Below are positions 60,754 to 64,000 of a stretch of DNA of 64,000 nucleotides, one piece after another. A program made the translations under genes and the position numbers. Each line of letters starts with the position of its first letter. Position 1 is the first letter of the stretch. Source of the DNA: Flavobacterium branchiicola. Lineage in GTDB: Bacteria; Bacteroidota; Bacteroidia; Flavobacteriales; Flavobacteriaceae. The DNA lies in NCBI RefSeq assembly GCF_018383905.1, contig NZ_JAGYWA010000001.1, positions 639,518-703,517 on the forward strand, given 5' to 3'. The notes beneath the pieces were generated by a model. The model made no database searches. It saw only the letters and a list, made by a program, of their open reading frames with translations, and was not told where the DNA came from.

Positions 60754-60790
60754 AAATCGGAAAGTATTTTACTCTTCCGATTTTTTTATG
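60754..60790 (+). terminator. Terminator after cassette 2
   Basis: AAATCGGAA / TTCCGATTT with a 12-base loop and a T run. Confidence 0.75.
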
Positions 60791-60913
60791 TATTTAATAA
60801 TCAGAGCAAATAACCTTTTAAAAATAGTAAAATCATAAAAGATTAAAATATTTTTATTTAATTGTAACTTTTTTGATACTTCATACGTATAACTATTTGT
60901 ACACTTAAAAATT

Positions 60914-60919
60914 GAGGAG
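60914..60919 (+). promoter_or_regulatory. Shine-Dalgarno-like site of rpoD
   Basis: GAGGAG, eight bases before the ATG. Such a site is unusual in Flavobacterium, where most genes in this window lack one. Confidence 0.5.
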
Positions 60920-60927
60920 ACAAAAAC

Positions 60928-61791
60928 ATGAGACAACTTAAAATCACCAAGCAGGTAACTAATCGTGAAACTGCATCGTTAGATAAATATCTACAAGAAA
61001 TCGGAAAAGTTGACCTAATTACCGCTGATGAAGAGGTAGAATTAGCACAAAGAATAAAAGCAGGTGATCAAAGAGCATTAGAAAAATTAACAAAAGCCAA
61101 CCTACGTTTCGTTGTATCGGTTGCTAAACAATATCAAAATCAAGGATTAACTCTTCCTGACTTAATTAACGAAGGAAACTTAGGTTTAATTAAAGCTGCA
61201 CAACGTTTTGATGAAACCCGTGGTTTCAAATTTATCTCTTACGCAGTTTGGTGGATTCGTCAATCGATCCTTCAGGCATTAGCAGAACAATCCCGTATCG
61301 TTCGTTTACCTTTGAACAAAATTGGTTCTATCAATAAAATCAACAAAATGTATGCATTATTAGAGCAATCTAATGAGCGTCCGCCTTCTGCTGAAGAAAT
61401 TGCAAAAGAACTAGACATGACTGTAAATGACGTAAAAGAGTCTATGAAAAACTCTGGTCGTCACTTATCAATGGATGCACCTCTTGTTGAGGGAGAAGAT
61501 TCTAACCTTTATGACGTTTTACGTTCTGGAGAATCTCCAAACCCTGACAGAGAATTAATTCACGAATCTTTACGTACTGAAATCGAGCGTTCTTTAGAAA
61601 CATTAACTCCAAGAGAGGCAGATGTTGTTCGTTTGTATTTTGGTCTTGGCGATCAACACCCAATGACATTAGAAGAAATTGGAGAAACTTTCGATTTAAC
61701 TCGTGAGCGTGTACGTCAGATTAAAGAAAAAGCAATCCGTAGATTGAAACATACTTCAAGAAGTAAAATCCTTAAAACTTACTTAGGATAA
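60928..61791 (+). CDS. rpoD: RNA polymerase primary sigma factor
   Basis: Housekeeping sigma factor that recognises the TTG / TAnnTTTG promoters of this phylum. The 287 residues lack region 1.1 and begin at region 1.2 ([20 protein letters not shown]). Region 2 follows ([60 protein letters not shown]), then region 3 and region 4 ([20 protein letters not shown], then [10 protein letters not shown]). The short length is the rule for Bacteroidetes. A GAGGAG site precedes the ATG. A terminator lies 127 bases downstream. Confidence 0.97.
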   Translation: MRQLKITKQVTNRETASLDKYLQEIGKVDLITADEEVELAQRIKAGDQRALEKLTKANLRFVVSVAKQYQNQGLTLPDLINEGNLGLIKAAQRFDETRGFKFISYAVWWIRQSILQALAEQSRIVRLPLNKIGSINKINKMYALLEQSNERPPSAEEIAKELDMTVNDVKESMKNSGRHLSMDAPLVEGEDSNLYDVLRSGESPNPDRELIHESLRTEIERSLETLTPREADVVRLYFGLGDQHPMTLEEIGETFDLTRERVRQIKEKAIRRLKHTSRSKILKTYLG

Positions 61792-61917
61792 ACAATACAA
61801 ATTTCAATATTTGAAATCCCAAATTCCAACTTATAATTGAAATTTGGATATTTTTAAATTGGAATTTTACCACAAACAACAGTTTGATTGACTGTTCGTT
61901 TTTTGATTGATGATTGA

Positions 61918-61945
61918 AACTCCGGCTGATTACCGGAGTTTTTTA
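61918..61945 (+). terminator. Terminator after rpoD
   Basis: AACTCCGG / CCGGAGTT with a 7-base loop and a T run. Confidence 0.85.
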
Positions 61946-61956
61946 TTTATTTACTA

Positions 61957-62055
61957 AACCATTAAGACATTAAGTTTCATAAAGAAAAGCTTAATGATCT
62001 CATCAAACAAGCGAATTAAGATTTAAAACTTAATTTTCTTAATCTCTTTATGGTT
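61957..62055. repeat. Imperfect inverted repeat of ATTAAG-type units
   Basis: AACCATTAAGACATTAAG (61957-61974) pairs with CTTAATCTCTTTATGGTT (62038-62055) at 15 of 18 positions. The stretch between them repeats CTTAAT/ATTAAG units. Confidence 0.6.
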
Positions 62056-62079
62056 CAAAAAACATGCGGTTAAAAAAAT

Positions 62080-62087
62080 TATCTTTG
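62080..62087 (+). promoter_or_regulatory. Candidate -7 element of rpe
   Basis: TATCTTTG, 23 bases before the rpe ATG; no well-spaced TTG. Confidence 0.4.
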
Positions 62088-62110
62088 TAAAGAAAAACAA
62101 CACACTACAA

Positions 62111-62773
62111 ATGAAAAATACACTTATTGCTCCTTCTGTTCTTGCAGCTGATTTTGCTAATTTACAGCGTGATATCGAAATGATTAACAACAGTCAGGCA
62201 GACTGGTTTCATATTGATATTATGGATGGAGTTTTTGTTCCGAATATCTCTTTCGGAATGCCCGTTTTGGAAGCGATTTCAAAACATGCCAAAAAATATA
62301 TCGATGTGCATTTAATGATTATTGATCCGGATCGATACATTAAAACTTTTGCAGATTTAGGCGCCAATGGTCTAACTGTACATTACGAAGCCTGCACACA
62401 TTTACACAGAACTTTACAAGCTATTAAAGCCGAGGGAATGAAAGCCGGAGTTGCCATCAATCCGCATACTAATATTGACTTATTAGAAGATGTTATAAAC
62501 GATATCGACTTAGTTTGTATTATGAGTGTTAATCCAGGTTTTGGAGGTCAGTCTTTCATCGAAAATACTTATGCTAAAGTTGCAAAACTAAAAGCTTTGA
62601 TTACACGCAAAAATGCTTCAACCTTAATTGAAATTGACGGTGGCGTAACCAGCAAAAATGCTAAGCAATTAGTAGAAGCAGGAGCCGATGTTTTGGTTGC
62701 AGGAAGCTTTGTTTTTAAAGCCGAAAACCCTACTCAAACTGTAGCTGAATTAAAAGCTCTTACTAGTTTTTAA
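62111..62773 (+). CDS. rpe: Ribulose-phosphate 3-epimerase
   Basis: Interconverts ribulose 5-phosphate and xylulose 5-phosphate in the pentose phosphate pathway. The 220 residues form a TIM barrel with the expected motifs: LIAPSVLAADFANLQRDIEM, FHIDIMDGVFVPNISFG, DVHLMIIDPDRYI, MSVNPGFGGQSFIE and EIDGGVTSKNAKQLVEAGAD. Catalytic Asp residues are in HIDIMDG and EIDGGV. Length is standard. Confidence 0.96.
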   Translation: MKNTLIAPSVLAADFANLQRDIEMINNSQADWFHIDIMDGVFVPNISFGMPVLEAISKHAKKYIDVHLMIIDPDRYIKTFADLGANGLTVHYEACTHLHRTLQAIKAEGMKAGVAINPHTNIDLLEDVINDIDLVCIMSVNPGFGGQSFIENTYAKVAKLKALITRKNASTLIEIDGGVTSKNAKQLVEAGADVLVAGSFVFKAENPTQTVAELKALTSF

Positions 62774-62798
62774 TTTTTTTTTGCTCTATATAAAATAC

Positions 62799-62830
62799 AA
62801 AAAGTCCTAAAATAATTTTTAGGACTTTTT
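62799..62830. terminator. Terminator between rpe and glsA (convergent)
   Basis: AAAAAGTCCTAAAA / TTTTTAGGACTTTTT. Confidence 0.85.
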
Positions 62831-62958
62831 CATTTTATAATACATCTATTTTTATACCGATTGCATATTCAATATAGTCCAATTGCATTGTACTATTTTC
62901 ATATTACATCGGCATTATACCAGAAAAAATTAGATTAAACAATAAATATTAAGTGGTA

Positions 62959-63990
62959 TTATTTAGGCTCAACCCAATAAGGATTTACCTTAAGCTCTTC
63001 AACAATATATTGAATAACTTTTTGCGCCTTTAAACTGTTTCCGAATTTATCTAAAGGAGGAGAAATAACAGCGATTCCAAATTTACCCGGACATACTGCT
63101 AACATTCCTCCACCAACACCACTCTTTGCAGGAAGACCTGAATTAAACAACCAAATACCTGAATTATCATAAAGCCCAGCGGTTGCCATTACTGGTAAAG
63201 TGTACATAACTGTAGCCTGACTTACAACTTTTTTCTTAGTAACCGGATTAACTCCTCCATTTGCAAGTGTGGCGGCCATTGTAGCTAAATCTTTTGTATT
63301 AACATTTAATGCACATTGTTTCGTGTAGATATCCGTAGCCTGAACCGGATCAAAATACATCCTGTCATAAGCCAATAATAAATGCGCAATGGCCTGATTA
63401 CGTAAATTATCTCCTGCCTCACTAATATAAACAGGACGATTTATAGAAAGTTCTCTACCTGCAAAGTCGCTTTGGATTTTCATGATTTCTTTCCATTTTG
63501 CAACAGAATCATTACCTCGCACAAGACTAGTTGCCGCGATCGCACCAGGATTCACAAGAGGATTGATTTTATCCCCTTTATGCATTTCTACCGCAACAAT
63601 AGAATTAAAAGGTAATCCGGTCGCATCTACGCCTATTTTTTCCTGCAAAACAAGAGGCCCTTGTTCTTCAATTACTTTTGCCATGGTAAACACTTTCGAT
63701 ATACTCTGTATAGAAACCATAGAAGTTATATCACCTTTAGTATATACAGTTCCGTCTGTGGTAACGAGCGTAATTCCAAAAAGATTGGGATCAACATTGG
63801 CTAGTTCTTTAATATAGTCAGCATTTTTTCCTTCTTTTAAATCTTTAAATTTATTAAAGGCATTATTAAGAACACTTTCTATATTTTGCTTTGTTAATGT
63901 TGTTTGGGAGTAACTCTGATTTATAATAAAAGTAGTCATCAAAACAACAAAAATCAATTGTTGTTTTATTCTGAGAAAAAGGTAGTCCAT
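62959..63990 (-). CDS. glsA: Exported glutaminase A
   Basis: Hydrolyses glutamine to glutamate and ammonia; serine-dependent glutaminase of the beta-lactamase-like fold. The 343 residues include a signal peptide of about 29 residues (QQLIFVVLMTTFIINQSYSQ), so the enzyme should work in the periplasm, unlike the cytoplasmic E. coli form. Family motifs are the active-site SIQSISKVF (S-x-x-K), HKGDKINPLVNPGAIA, YISEAGDNLRNQAIAHLL and GLPAKSGVGGGMLAV. The start ATG is 10 bases from the window edge, so its promoter is not visible. Confidence 0.93.
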   Translation of the reverse strand: MDYLFLRIKQQLIFVVLMTTFIINQSYSQTTLTKQNIESVLNNAFNKFKDLKEGKNADYIKELANVDPNLFGITLVTTDGTVYTKGDITSMVSIQSISKVFTMAKVIEEQGPLVLQEKIGVDATGLPFNSIVAVEMHKGDKINPLVNPGAIAATSLVRGNDSVAKWKEIMKIQSDFAGRELSINRPVYISEAGDNLRNQAIAHLLLAYDRMYFDPVQATDIYTKQCALNVNTKDLATMAATLANGGVNPVTKKKVVSQATVMYTLPVMATAGLYDNSGIWLFNSGLPAKSGVGGGMLAVCPGKFGIAVISPPLDKFGNSLKAQKVIQYIVEELKVNPYWVEPK

Positions 63991-64000
63991 GATATTTTTT

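Larger units (their letters stand above)
61792..62110. other. 319-base gap rpoD / rpe
   Basis: No gene seen. It holds AT-rich 7-base-type repeats just after rpoD (AAATTCCAAC and TTGAAATTTGGA units, 61800-61870), the rpoD terminator, an imperfect inverted repeat at 61957-62055, and a -7 element for rpe (TATCTTTG, 62080-62087). Confidence 0.55.

Noticed and set aside
43600..60790. The duplicated cassettes as a polysaccharide utilisation locus
   Set aside because: No SusD, glycoside hydrolase, polysaccharide lyase, hybrid two-component sensor or ECF sigma/anti-sigma pair is present.

Overview
The window is chromosomal DNA from a Flavobacterium, close to the F. johnsoniae group. The evidence is the low GC content, the gene set (PorT of type IX secretion, exosortase XrtF with its partner, a GLPGLI-family protein, DUF5686, DUF4249, HYC_CC_PP, 2TM, a TamL-type lipoprotein), promoters of the Bacteroidetes type (TTG, then TAnnTTTG), and the near absence of Shine-Dalgarno sequences. 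No rRNA, tRNA, CRISPR array, prophage or insertion sequence was seen.

Layout. 1-2800: a cut GLPGLI-family gene, an exported unknown protein overlapping a deoxynucleoside kinase gene, and a higBA toxin-antitoxin pair between two matching terminators. 2800-10450 (minus strand): membrane pyrophosphatase with an unusual Cys-rich tail, soluble pyrophosphatase, an AlkA-type glycosylase, a DUF5686 outer-membrane protein and the pyruvate dehydrogenase E1 beta subunit. 10900-15900: etfBA, a bifunctional-nuclease-family protein, thyA, a CBM48 protein, a 2TM protein and folA. 16480-24950: ubiE/menE-type methyltransferase, porT, an rRNA methyltransferase, a TamL-like protein, fbaA, accD, an XRE regulator and a lipoprotein, with short palindromic repeats around the last two. 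24980-34650: a JmjC/cupin protein, a MacB-type permease, purH, and the rod-shape operon mreB-mreC-mreD-mrdA-rodA. 34850-39570 (minus strand): a DedA protein, then a metal-linked group (secreted HMA protein, TonB-dependent receptor, HYC_CC_PP protein) that continues into the exosortase F pair. 39630-43520: an fRMsr-like GAF protein, an exported MORN-like protein, rpsO and pnp.

The accessory region is 43600-60710. It holds two diverged copies of one gene cassette: an exported protein of unknown family, a TonB-dependent receptor with an STN domain, one or two DUF4249 lipoproteins, and a protein that joins a macroglobulin-like (MG2) region to a TonB-plug-like region but has no beta barrel. A HTH regulator with a palindrome over its own promoter, a phosphatidyltransferase-like gene and a LA_2272-type repeat protein lie between the copies. 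This looks like a multi-component outer-membrane system built like SusCD from different parts. Its substrate cannot be read from the sequence.

60900-64000: the primary sigma factor rpoD, rpe and an exported glutaminase.
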